A stretch of 64,000 nucleotides of DNA, taken from positions 2,914,001 to 2,978,000 of the forward strand of contig NZ_CP170544.1 of NCBI RefSeq assembly GCF_042693015.1, written 5' to 3'. The DNA comes from Sphingomonas_E sp042693015. GTDB taxonomy: Bacteria > Pseudomonadota > Alphaproteobacteria > Sphingomonadales > Sphingomonadaceae. The first letter of the stretch is position 1. Every line of letters starts with the position of its first letter. The notes beneath the pieces were generated by a model. It had not been told where the DNA came from. It did not search any database and saw only the letters and a program-made list of their open reading frames with translations. Below, one piece after another: positions 56,693 to 64,000 of this stretch. A program made the position numbers and the translations under genes.

Positions 56693-58585
56693 ATGATGCA
56701 GACGGGATCGAAGGCAACATGGCCATTCGATGCCAGCGAGATGGCCGGGCGGGTCCGCGATTTTGATTGGACGCGGACACCGCTGGGCGCGATCCCTGGC
56801 TGGTCACCGGAACTCAAGATGGCGGTTTCGACTATTCTCGCCAGCGCATTTCCGAGCGCGCTCGTGTGGGGCCCGGATCTCGTCACCATCTACAACGATG
56901 GCTTCCGCCCTATCCTGGGCGCCAAGCCCGATGCGCTCGGCCGGTCCTTCGCCGAGATTTGGCAGGAAGCGTGGGCAGAGATCGGCCCTATCGCGCGACG
57001 GGCGATGGCAGGCGAGTCTACCTTCATCGCCGACTATCCCCTGGCCATCGATCGTTCCGATCAACGCGAGCAGGCATATTTTACCTTCTCTTACAGTCCC
57101 GTCCGTGATGCGAATGGCACAGTCCTCGGCTTCATCGACACGGTGCTCGAAACCACCGACGCTGTAAACGCGCGGGAGGCCGCGCGACAAAGCGAGGCGC
57201 GCCTCGCCGCGGTGGTCGACAGCCTGCCGATCGGCGTGGCTGTGACGGACGCCGGCGGCAAGATCATCATCATGAATACTGCCATGCATCATTATACGCC
57301 CACAGCGTTGATGCCCTCCAACGACCCCGAACGCCTGTGGCGCTGGCGGGCTTTCGATGTGCAGGGGCAGCCCATAGCGCCACAGGACTTCCCCAGCGCC
57401 CGAGGCTTACGAGGCGAATCCACCGTCCCCGGATTGGAAATGCTTTACACCGGCGATGACGACCAACCTCGCTGGACCAGCGTGTCAACCGTACCAATTC
57501 AGGGCGACCATGGCCAAATTGCCGGGCAGGCGACGGTCATGAACGACATCGACCAGCTCAAACGATCGGAAGCCGAGTTGCGCGCCAGCGAGGAGCGGTT
57601 CCGATCGGTGGTAGAGGGCGTGCCCCAACTCGTCTGGCGTGCGTCGCAAGGCGGCCAATGGACTTGGACCAGCCCCCAATGGTCGCATTACACCGGACAG
57701 GCGGAAAAGGATGGTCATGGATCGGGATGGCTGGCGATGGTCCATCCCGACGATCATGACCGGATATCCTTTGCCTGGACGCACGCCGGGGAAACCGGTC
57801 AATTCACGAGCGACTATCGCATCCGACACGCCGCCGAAGGGCGCTATCGCTGGTTCCAGACGCGCGCTTTGCCTGTCGGCGACAAGGACGCGATCGAATG
57901 GCTCGGCACTTCGACCGACATCGACGAGCTTCGCGAGCTTCAGGAGCGGCAGCAATTGCTGCTGGCCGAATTGCAGCATCGGGTGCGCAACATATTGACC
58001 GTGGTTCGCTCCGTATTTGCGCGCACGATGGACGGCGGGGGACCGATCGAGGAACTCTGCGATCATTTCAAAGGCCGCCTTGACAGCCTCGCCCGCACCC
58101 AGACCGTGGTGACACGCAATCCCGGTGGACAAATCGACCTGGAAAATCTCATCCGGGACGAACTGTTGAGCGTGGCATCAAGCGATGGGCCCAGTCTCAG
58201 CATTGAGGGGCCAGAGGTCTTTCTCGACGCCAAGGCCGCGGAATCGCTGGGTCTGGCAATCCATGAGTTGACGACCAATGCCATCAAATATGGCGCGCTT
58301 AAGGTGCCTGGCGCAAAACTCGATATTCGTTGGCGGACTGATCTGGATCATGGCGGAGAGCGCCGGCTTGACCTTACATGGACGGAACACGGGGTGCCTG
58401 CAGTCCCTGTTGGGGCGATCCATTATGGGTTCGGCAGCGAGTTGATCGAAGAGGCACTACCCTATCGGCTGGGGGCCAAGACGGAGCTGGAATTCCGCGG
58501 CGGCGGAATATGCTGCACCATCTCGGTGCCGTTGCCCGAAAAAGCCGTAGATCTGGTCGGTCCGGGGAAGACGGGCTGGCGATGA
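56693..58585 (+). CDS. PAS-domain HWE-family histidine kinase
   Basis: Product of 630 aa, soluble. It carries three PAS-like modules at about 20-165 (DFDWTRTPLGAIPGWSPELK), 170-290 and 295-415 (FRSVVEGVPQLVWRASQGGQ). The kinase core follows: LLLAELQHRVRNILTVVRSV with the phospho-accepting His, HELTTNAIKYGALKVPGAKL in the ATP-binding domain, and the WTEHG motif (the W-x-E of HWE kinases). HWE kinases in Alphaproteobacteria control the general stress response or light/chemical sensing. The stop overlaps the response-regulator ATG by 4 nt. Confidence 0.9.
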   Translation: MMQTGSKATWPFDASEMAGRVRDFDWTRTPLGAIPGWSPELKMAVSTILASAFPSALVWGPDLVTIYNDGFRPILGAKPDALGRSFAEIWQEAWAEIGPIARRAMAGESTFIADYPLAIDRSDQREQAYFTFSYSPVRDANGTVLGFIDTVLETTDAVNAREAARQSEARLAAVVDSLPIGVAVTDAGGKIIIMNTAMHHYTPTALMPSNDPERLWRWRAFDVQGQPIAPQDFPSARGLRGESTVPGLEMLYTGDDDQPRWTSVSTVPIQGDHGQIAGQATVMNDIDQLKRSEAELRASEERFRSVVEGVPQLVWRASQGGQWTWTSPQWSHYTGQAEKDGHGSGWLAMVHPDDHDRISFAWTHAGETGQFTSDYRIRHAAEGRYRWFQTRALPVGDKDAIEWLGTSTDIDELRELQERQQLLLAELQHRVRNILTVVRSVFARTMDGGGPIEELCDHFKGRLDSLARTQTVVTRNPGGQIDLENLIRDELLSVASSDGPSLSIEGPEVFLDAKAAESLGLAIHELTTNAIKYGALKVPGAKLDIRWRTDLDHGGERRLDLTWTEHGVPAVPVGAIHYGFGSELIEEALPYRLGAKTELEFRGGGICCTISVPLPEKAVDLVGPGKTGWR

Positions 58586-58959
58586 CGGGCAGATTGGCCG
58601 GCAAGCGCATCCTCGTCGTCGAAGACGAATTCTTCATCGCGTCGGATCTGAACCGCGCGTTGGGGAGAGAAGGTGCGATTGTGATCGGGCCAGTCGGCCA
58701 ACTTGAAAAGGGTATGTCGCTGGCTAATTCGGAACGGATCGATGCAGCGATTCTGGATGTGAATCTGGACGGTAAGATGTCCTATCCGCTGGCCGATCGC
58801 CTCACCGAACTGGCTGTGCCCTACTTGTTCGTGACCGGCTATGACGGTTGGTCGATGCCCAAAGAATATGATCGGCTGCCCCGCATCGCGAAACCATTTT
58901 CGATGATGAGCGTCGTCGACACCATGGTGACACTCGTTACTCCTGAACATTCGCGATGA
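58582..58959 (+). CDS. Single-domain response regulator
   Basis: Product of 125 aa, a lone CheY-like receiver: ILVVEDEFFIASDLNRALGR (acidic pocket), AAILDVNLDGKMSYPLADRL with the phosphorylatable Asp, LFVTGYDGWSMP (conserved Thr) and IAKPFSM (conserved Lys). It has no output domain, so it probably passes phosphoryl groups from the upstream HWE kinase to another partner. It overlaps both neighbouring genes by 4 nt. Confidence 0.92.
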   Translation: MTGRLAGKRILVVEDEFFIASDLNRALGREGAIVIGPVGQLEKGMSLANSERIDAAILDVNLDGKMSYPLADRLTELAVPYLFVTGYDGWSMPKEYDRLPRIAKPFSMMSVVDTMVTLVTPEHSR

Positions 58960-59708
58960 TGCGTGCCGCGCCGCGTCCGGTCGAATCGCATGCTCTTCAG
59001 CGTCTGTCGGCGCTCGCGCCGCTGGACGCCATGTCGATCGGCACTATCCGCTTGGCGCTTGGCCAAACCCTGCATGTGCGGGCCCGTCGCGATATTCTGA
59101 CCGAGGGCACACCGATCACCAATCCGCGCATGATCGTCAGCGGATGGGCAGCGCGCGTTCGCCTGCTGGGGGACGGGCGCCGCCAGATTTTGAGCTTCCT
59201 GTTACCCGGTGATCTGATCGGCGTCTGCAATCAACCGTCTCCGCTGGCGGTGTCGACGGTAACCGCGATTACCGAGATCGGCGTCTGCCCCTTGCCCCCG
59301 GCGTGCGAGGCGCCGGCGCTTGCGCAGGCCTATACGATGAGCTTGGCATTGGAGAGCGCTTATCTCCTTGATCAGATCGCCCGGCTTGGCCGCCTGAGCG
59401 CGCAGGAGCGGATCTACAGCCTGCTGCTTGAAATCCATGAACGATTGCAACTCAACGGTATGGCAGAGGCTGGCGCCTTCGACGTACCATTGACTCAGGA
59501 GATGATGGCCGACGCGCTCGGCCTGACTTCGGTTCATGTCAACCGCATGCTGCAGATCGCGCGGCGCCAAGGCGATCTGCAGTGGCGTAATGGCCGGGTG
59601 AAACTGATCAATCCGGCAGAATTGGCACGCCAGATCGGCCGAAGCCCGGCACGCGTATCGGCCGTCCAGTTAAGAGACAGGTTCAGGCTGAATCGCTCTC
59701 AATCATAA
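58956..59708 (+). CDS. Crp/Fnr-family transcriptional regulator
   Basis: Product of 250 aa. A cyclic-nucleotide-binding-like beta roll spans about 35-130 (RRQILSFLLPGDLIGVCNQP). A dimer helix and a Crp-type helix-turn-helix follow: QEMMADALGLTSVHVNRMLQ with IARRQGDLQWRNGRVKLINP. There is no N-terminal Cys cluster, so it is not a classical oxygen-sensing Fnr. The effector is unknown. Translational coupling to the HWE kinase and receiver suggests a single signalling unit. It overlaps the end of the opposite gene by 6 nt. Confidence 0.88.
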   Translation: MMRAAPRPVESHALQRLSALAPLDAMSIGTIRLALGQTLHVRARRDILTEGTPITNPRMIVSGWAARVRLLGDGRRQILSFLLPGDLIGVCNQPSPLAVSTVTAITEIGVCPLPPACEAPALAQAYTMSLALESAYLLDQIARLGRLSAQERIYSLLLEIHERLQLNGMAEAGAFDVPLTQEMMADALGLTSVHVNRMLQIARRQGDLQWRNGRVKLINPAELARQIGRSPARVSAVQLRDRFRLNRSQS

Positions 59709-61310
59709 TCCAACATCGTGAAGGCCGCGTTCGATCGTCTCGCGCTCCCCAGATGGCACGAACGGAAATGATTTCAAAAAGTTGGCGCGTGTCATATCGG
59801 GATCGAGCTGGCGCGCGCGGTCGATCCACAGGGCGGCGCGATCGCCGTTGCCGGACGCATTGGCGGCAAGTGCCGCGATGATCGCGATATGCTTGTGCGC
59901 GCCTGGCGATCGGGCGGCCTTTTCGCCCCAATCGACCGCGCTGGCAGGATCGCCGCGCAGCAGCGCGTTGATCGAATGGACGGCGAGCATTGCGTAACGC
60001 AACGGATCGAGCGGGCTGAGCCGCAGGGCGAGTGCGGCGTCCGCGTCGCTCCGCCCGCCTTCGCACTGCGCCATTTCCGCCCAGGCCTTGGAATAGATGG
60101 CCTGCGCATAATTGGGGCTGAGCGCGATGCACTGGCCCAGCCGCTCGACGCTTTCACCGATCGCGTCGTCGAACCAGAGCGAGCGGCCGAGGTTGAGATG
60201 CGCGAAGGGGTCCAACGGATCGCATTGCAACGCCTGCTCAGCCAGCGAACGTGCGCGCTCGGCCATAACCTCGCGACGATCGGAATATTGCAGGAAGCAA
60301 TCCTGAAAGGCGGTGAAGGACAGGCCGGACAAAGCGCGCGAGAAATGGGGATCGAAGGACAAGGCGCGTTCGAACAGCCCCGCGGCCCGCAAATTATCCG
60401 CCTTGTTGAACCGGAACATATGATCCAGCCCGAGATGATAAGCGGACCAGGCATCAAGCGCCGCTTCGGGCGTCCGTCGGGCCAGTTCGACCTCATGCTG
60501 GACGATATGGCTTTCGAGCCGGGCGACGATCGCGGCCAGCATCTCGCGCCGGAGATCGTGCAGTTCGTCCGGCCCGGCGATGAAGCGTTCGGCCCACACC
60601 ACGGCGCTGTCGCTGGTCCGCGCGAGTTCGACCGAAAGGACGATGCCGCCTTTGGCCTCCTCCAGCGTTCCCGTCAGGCAGTAGCGGACCTTGAGCGCGG
60701 CGCCGATCTCCTCGCAGCTCGACGTCCGATCGCGAAAGCGGAAGGTGGAGGCCCGCGCGATCACCAGCAGCCAGCGCAACCGCGACAGATCGGCGATCAG
60801 TTCGTCGGCGAGTGCGTCGGCAAGAAATGCAAAAGGCCCAGCATCTCCCAATAGCTGGAAGGGCAGCACGGCGATGGACGGCCGCTCCTCCGACACGGGT
60901 GCAGCGCGCGGTGGATCATCGCGGCGCGATAGGGAGGCCGGCACCTGATCGACATGATCGAACGCCACAGGAGTGCAGAAGCGGAAGCCGCGGCCATGGA
61001 TGGTGCGAATGAAGCGCTGCTGGTGGCCGTCGTCCTCCAAAGCCTGCCGCGCTGCCTTGACCCGCGACGCCACCGCGGCTTCCGAAACCACGCGGCCGCC
61101 CCAGATCTTCTCGATAATCTCGTCCTTGCTGACCATCCGATCGGCATTGCTGGCGAGCAGCAGCAGCAAGGAGAGAACCTGCGGTTCGAGATGCCGGGCA
61201 TCGCCGCCTGCGCGAAGCTCGAACCTGGCTGGATCGAGCTCGAAATCCCCAAACCGGTAGATCAGCGACGAGTCCGTAACCAAAACCGTCCTTCTCCATG
61301 CTTTCTCCAT
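59703..61310 (-). CDS. CadC-like winged-helix regulator with TolB-like and TPR domains
   Basis: Product of about 535 aa from the ATG at 61310, with another ATG 5 codons upstream. Residues about 15-115 are an OmpR/PhoB-type winged helix (YRFGDFELDPARFELRAGGD, then RMVSKDEIIEKIWGGRVVSE with VAASRVKAARQAL). A TolB/adenylate-cyclase-associated domain follows (SIAVLPFQLLGDAGPFAFLA, DALADELIADLSRLRWLLVI). The C-terminal half has TPR repeats (AGLFERALSFDPHFSRALSG, HLNLGRSLWFDDAIGESVER). No cyclase or membrane segment is present. It is a DNA-binding regulator with a protein- or ligand-binding TPR region, and is divergent from the methyltransferase gene, its likely target. Confidence 0.88.
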   Translation of the reverse strand: MEKAWRRTVLVTDSSLIYRFGDFELDPARFELRAGGDARHLEPQVLSLLLLLASNADRMVSKDEIIEKIWGGRVVSEAAVASRVKAARQALEDDGHQQRFIRTIHGRGFRFCTPVAFDHVDQVPASLSRRDDPPRAAPVSEERPSIAVLPFQLLGDAGPFAFLADALADELIADLSRLRWLLVIARASTFRFRDRTSSCEEIGAALKVRYCLTGTLEEAKGGIVLSVELARTSDSAVVWAERFIAGPDELHDLRREMLAAIVARLESHIVQHEVELARRTPEAALDAWSAYHLGLDHMFRFNKADNLRAAGLFERALSFDPHFSRALSGLSFTAFQDCFLQYSDRREVMAERARSLAEQALQCDPLDPFAHLNLGRSLWFDDAIGESVERLGQCIALSPNYAQAIYSKAWAEMAQCEGGRSDADAALALRLSPLDPLRYAMLAVHSINALLRGDPASAVDWGEKAARSPGAHKHIAIIAALAANASGNGDRAALWIDRARQLDPDMTRANFLKSFPFVPSGERETIERGLHDVGL

Positions 61311-61393
61311 GCCAAGTTCAAGCATGGACGTGCGGAAAGCCTATCAACGGCACATGGACCCGACCGATGCGGTCCCCGCAAAAGGAGAATGTG

Positions 61394-62275
61394 ATGCCGC
61401 TCGATACAGCACCCAGGACGCTTGCCGGCCAGGCGTCCCCGCTTGGGCACGATGCTACAACGACGACCAATCCGAACAAAGCCCTTTGGGAAAAGGGCGA
61501 CTTCACCCGCCTGGCCGCGACGATGCGCGACAGTGGCGAGGAACTGATCGCCGGCCTGGATGTGCGCGCCGACATGGATGTGCTGGACCTCGGCTGCGGC
61601 GACGGGACGACCGCTTTGCCCTCAGCCCGGCGCGGGGCGAATGTGCTCGGCGTCGATATCGCATCAAACCTGGTGGCGGCCGGCAATTTCCGCGCCCGCG
61701 CCGCCAACCTCGCCAATCTTCATTTCGAGGAAGGGGATGCGTCCCGCCTCGACGCGCTGGCCGACGACAGCTTCGATCTGGTGGTCAGCATCTTCGGGGC
61801 GATGTTCGCGCCGCGACCCTTCGATACCGCGAAGGAGATGGTGCGCGTCACCCGACCCGGCGGTCGCATCGTGATGGGCAACTGGATCCCCGGCGATCCC
61901 ACGCTGATCGCGCGCGTGCTGAAGATCTGCGCCGCCTATACGCCGCCCCCACCCGAGGACTTCGTCAGCCCGGTGACCTGGGGGCAGGAAGAGACGGTCC
62001 GCGAACGCTTCGGCGCAGCGGGGATCGCCGATGACAGGATTCAGTGCGAGCGCGCGACCTATGTGTTCCGCTACGCCGGAACGCCAGACGCATTTCTGGG
62101 CATTTTTCGCGACTATTACGGCCCGACGATGAATGCGTTCGAGGCGGCGGAACGGAGCGGACGGCGTGCGGAACTGCAGGCCGAGTTGGAGCAATTGTTC
62201 CTTTCGGAAAATCGGGGCGGCGCGGATCGCACCGAGATAGCGGCAACCTATCTGAAAGTGATCGTCAGCAAGTGA
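61394..62275 (+). CDS. Class I SAM-dependent methyltransferase
   Basis: Product of 293 aa from the ATG at 61394, preceded by GGAG at 7 nt; an earlier open frame start is unsupported. The Rossmann motifs are clear: MDVLDLGCGDGTTALPSARR (motif I), VLGVDIASNLV (motif II), SFDLVVSIFGAMFAPRPFDT (motif IV) and RVTRPGGRIVMGNWIPGDPT (motif V). It resembles the UbiE/COQ5-like Methyltransf_11 group with a C-terminal substrate lid. The substrate is unknown. It is divergent from the TPR regulator, with 83 bp between the start codons. Confidence 0.88.
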   Translation: MPLDTAPRTLAGQASPLGHDATTTTNPNKALWEKGDFTRLAATMRDSGEELIAGLDVRADMDVLDLGCGDGTTALPSARRGANVLGVDIASNLVAAGNFRARAANLANLHFEEGDASRLDALADDSFDLVVSIFGAMFAPRPFDTAKEMVRVTRPGGRIVMGNWIPGDPTLIARVLKICAAYTPPPPEDFVSPVTWGQEETVRERFGAAGIADDRIQCERATYVFRYAGTPDAFLGIFRDYYGPTMNAFEAAERSGRRAELQAELEQLFLSENRGGADRTEIAATYLKVIVSK

Positions 62276-62714
62276 TCCGCGAGGGGGAAGCTTGGTTTAC
62301 CCTCCTGGGTGCATGGACAAATTCCAGGCTGAAGGACTCGTCCGCTTTCGGGACGCCTCGATCAGGGGCTGAATGACGGAAAGGTTGGGTCTTTTACCCC
62401 CCCTCCCCGCGTAGTGGCGGCAAATTCCTGACTGTCGGGACACGACGCCGTTGCGGACTTTTCCTCCCCTCCCTGAAAGGGAGGTGTTTCGGCTATTTTT
62501 CGCAATTTTAAGCGAATGAAAATGCAAGATATTTGACGAAAAATGCGGACGCAATACGGAAATTTTACGTATTTCCGTTCTGAAACCGCTTCTGACTGGT
62601 ATGGCGCTAACGCGATTTTTTGCCCAATTGCGGACTGTCGGGACACGCCGACATTGCAGACACAAGGCCGTGTCTGCCACGGTGGTTGAAAGTTTGCCCG
62701 ACGAAGGAAATGAA
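62276..62714. other. Repeat-rich intergenic region before the DUF5076 gene
   Basis: The region contains the hairpin CCTCCCCTCCCTGAAAGGGA+GG at 62463-62484, which recurs exactly at 63145-63166. It also holds two copies of GACTGTCGGGACACG at 62430-62444 and 62633-62647. A frame beginning at 62601 is open across the right part, but the native start of the next gene is at 62715. Confidence 0.7.
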
Positions 62715-63017
62715 GTGAACGAACTTGGCGTGCCCCAAGCGGCCGAACGCGACGATCAATCTTGGGAACTGATGAGAGTATGGGTCGCCGAGCGCGGACT
62801 ACACTGCGCGTTGAAGGTCGGAGTTTATGAAAGTGAAGGCATTGGCGAGGAAAGGGCTTGGGGCATCGTACTGGCCGACGCAGCCAGGCATCTTGCCGAC
62901 GCCGTTTCGTCGTTCACGGGTCGAGACAGAGATGCGGCTTTGAGCGCCATCCGTCTCTCTATGGAAGATGAGTTGAATAAGCCCACATCGCGGAAAGAGG
63001 GGGCGTTCCGCGATTAA
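62715..63017 (+). CDS. DUF5076-family protein
   Basis: Product of 100 aa from a GTG at 62715, after GAAGGAAA. The block LGVPQAAERDDQSWELMRVW, then VAERGLHCALKVGVYESEGI and AWGIVLADAARHLADAVSSF, is typical of DUF5076, small cytoplasmic proteins of unknown function with a conserved W-x-x-x-x-W-V core and an ARH helix. It sits inside a repeat-rich region flanked by hairpin elements. Confidence 0.78.
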   Translation: MNELGVPQAAERDDQSWELMRVWVAERGLHCALKVGVYESEGIGEERAWGIVLADAARHLADAVSSFTGRDRDAALSAIRLSMEDELNKPTSRKEGAFRD

Positions 63018-63023
63018 TCAAGG

Positions 63024-63097
63024 GTCCGCTTCCCCGACCATAGCGGACCTAGCGTGGCCGGTTCGACGCGCCTGATTCCCGACCGTCAGCAATTGGG
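63024..63097. repeat. 74-bp direct repeat, copy 1
   Basis: Starts GTCCGCTTCCCCGACC and ends GACCGTCAGCAATTGGG; copy 2 at 63306-63379 has the same length and differs at only a few positions. The AATTGC-GGTCGGG end also occurs inverted at 62621-62643. Confidence 0.88.
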
Positions 63098-63160
63098 CCG
63101 GCGATCGTCTGTTATGTCGGGGTTGGGGGACGTCAGCCTCTCTTCCTCCCCTCCCTGAAA

Positions 63161-63275
63161 GGGAGGGGCTGGGGGTGGGTTGGCGAGCGTCAGCGAGCCT
63201 TTGCCGCGTGTCGCGCGAGGCTACGCCGAAGGGCATCGAGCCCCTCGGCTTCGCGACCCACCCCCAACCCCTCCC
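63161..63275. repeat. Large hairpin element
   Basis: GGGAGGGGCTGGGGGTGGGT (63161-63180) and ACCCACCCCCAACCCCTCCC (63256-63275) are inverted with one mismatch, enclosing 75 bp. Each end is itself flanked by a smaller hairpin (CCTCCC...GGGAGG). The structure resembles a non-autonomous mobile repeat of the kind scattered in sphingomonad genomes. Confidence 0.85.
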
Positions 63276-63305
63276 TTGCCAGGGAGGGGAGTAGAAGGGA
63301 GCGAC

Positions 63306-63379
63306 GTCCGCTTCCCCCGACATAGCAGACCTAGGGTGGCCGGTTAGGAGCGCCTGATTCCCGACCGTCAGCAATTGGG
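63306..63379. repeat. 74-bp direct repeat, copy 2
   Basis: Second copy of 63024-63097. Beyond it, GGTCTGCTATGTCAGGGG (about 63401-63418) is the inverse of its own left end (CCCCCGACATAGCAGACC, 63314-63331), so the unit plus this tail can fold into a long imperfect hairpin. Confidence 0.85.
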
Positions 63380-63506
63380 AGATCGCCGTCGGCCAGGGAT
63401 GGTCTGCTATGTCAGGGGGAGCGGACGTTGCCATTGGCCTCCGCGACGTCCGGCCTGGGTGGAAAGCAGACATTGCGTCGGGTCGGTGCTTTCGTAAGAA
63501 GCAGAC

Positions 63507-64000
63507 ATGGAAAATGATACACCCGATCAGATACGTTCACCGGTCGACGTCGCGCGACGTGCGCTTACTCTCTTTGCCGTAGTTGCGGTCGGATTGGGCG
63601 CGGACCGGGAGGAAATCATCGAATGGCTACGGGAAAACGACCTGTTTGAAGAGCTTTCACCCGTGGAGGCTCGGTTCATCGAAGATCCTGAGCCATCCGA
63701 GCGTCAAATCATAAACGCGAGTTGGTATTCTGAGCGTTTGATAGCCCTCCTTTGGGCGCTCGACCTTGCATCGATGCCACCGGCTGATGAGCAATGCGAT
63801 ACTTCCCTGTTGCAGGACAGATTGCCGCCATATGCTGAAGTGAGCGAAAGAGACTTCATCAAGTCTGCAAAACTGCGGAGTGAGGAAGAGTTGATCGCTA
63901 TGGCGGATCAAATTCTTAACCTCCACTGGGAAGCGCGAGACGCGAGAATACATGATCGTCCGCCGCGCAACGTCGACTTGGGGATCATTCAGGAACGACA
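63507..64000 (+). CDS. DUF4272-family protein, cut by the window edge
   Basis: The visible part is 164 aa from the ATG at 63507 with no stop before 64000. The segment RSPVDVARRALTLFAVVAVG, then EEIIEWLRENDLFEELSPVE, INASWYSERLIALLWALDLA and a later EEELIAMADQILNLHWEARD with RPPRNVDLGIIQER, is the DUF4272 pattern (wound WLxxxxLxxxLSPxE, then SWxxExLxxLLWAL). The family has no known function and often lies near repair or recombination genes. The C-terminus is outside the window. Confidence 0.8.
   Translation, partial: MENDTPDQIRSPVDVARRALTLFAVVAVGLGADREEIIEWLRENDLFEELSPVEARFIEDPEPSERQIINASWYSERLIALLWALDLASMPPADEQCDTSLLQDRLPPYAEVSERDFIKSAKLRSEEELIAMADQILNLHWEARDARIHDRPPRNVDLGIIQER

Noticed and set aside
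54669..56807. A 712-codon minus-strand frame opposite the globin-coupled MCP
   Set aside because: Antisense shadow over UdgX, MCP and kinase sequences with well-defined domains.
63024..63379. CRISPR-like array suggested by repeated units
   Set aside because: There are only two 74-bp copies about 280 bp apart, separated by a hairpin element, with no regular spacers and no cas genes.
63018..63473. A 151-codon minus-strand frame
   Set aside because: It runs through the direct repeats and hairpins and its apparent protein repeats simply mirror those DNA repeats.

Overview
This is a GC-rich chromosomal segment that looks like a sphingomonad (order Sphingomonadales, Alphaproteobacteria). The basis is gene content: a MucR regulator whose zinc-finger cysteine is replaced by serine, a large TonB-dependent receptor beside secreted amidohydrolases, an HWE-type histidine kinase, a TamA/TamB pair and a DUF5076 protein. 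I could not run a database search, so the genus is not assigned.

Layout. 0.2-11.4 kb is a loosely packed accessory-looking stretch: small membrane and stress proteins, an exonuclease III-type nuclease, a methyl-accepting chemotaxis protein (MCP), an L,D-transpeptidase remnant or gene, a ParD antitoxin followed by a frameshifted ParE toxin, a 19-bp match to the 3' end of a tRNA-Ser gene (possible attachment site), and a MucR regulator with a histone-like tail. 11.6-18.1 kb is a LysR regulator followed by an NAD-dependent molybdenum formate dehydrogenase operon (fdsG-fdsB-fdhD-fdsA-fdsD). Its two accessory genes are visibly damaged: fdhD has an internal deletion and fdsD is truncated. 18.1-21.8 kb is a second LysR gene, a GlcG-like gene and malate synthase G. 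21.8-23.1 kb is an IS3-family element with a 4-bp target duplication, apparently inserted in the leader of another transposase fragment. 23.2-28.0 kb holds hemB, an intact second fdhD, an APH-type phosphotransferase and a DUF1570-type TPR protein.

28.0-42.2 kb reads as a catabolic and uptake region: three exported amidohydrolase-superfamily enzymes, a GGDEF protein, cupin and VOC proteins, a MarR regulator divergent from a sodium:neurotransmitter-symporter-type transporter plus a PLP enzyme, a CDGSH/cupin fusion, and a TonB-dependent receptor. A near-identical 24-bp AT-rich motif lies upstream of both an amidohydrolase gene and the receptor gene. My inference is that the genes take up and hydrolyse a peptide-like or N-acyl amino acid substrate.

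42.4-45.2 kb is a compact molybdate operon (modA-modB-modC-mop-modE) with a clear ModE-type operator just upstream of modA. It would supply the metal for the formate dehydrogenase. 45.3-51.6 kb is tamB-tamA (outer-membrane biogenesis). 52.2-54.9 kb is a two-gene DNA-repair cassette: a radical SAM protein with a C-terminal helix-hairpin-helix, and a DUF4130-UdgX fusion with the KRRLH motif. 55.0-59.7 kb is signalling: a globin-coupled MCP and an HWE kinase / response regulator / Crp-Fnr operon. 59.7-62.3 kb is a CadC-like TPR regulator divergent from a methyltransferase. 62.3-63.5 kb is packed with dispersed hairpin repeats around a DUF5076 gene, and a DUF4272 gene runs off the right edge.

No rRNA, complete tRNA gene or CRISPR array was seen. 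The most distinctive observations are the eroded formate dehydrogenase accessory genes beside an intact second fdhD, the ModE box with a split ModE/Mop, the radical-SAM/UdgX cassette, the broken ParE toxin and the nested insertion sequence.
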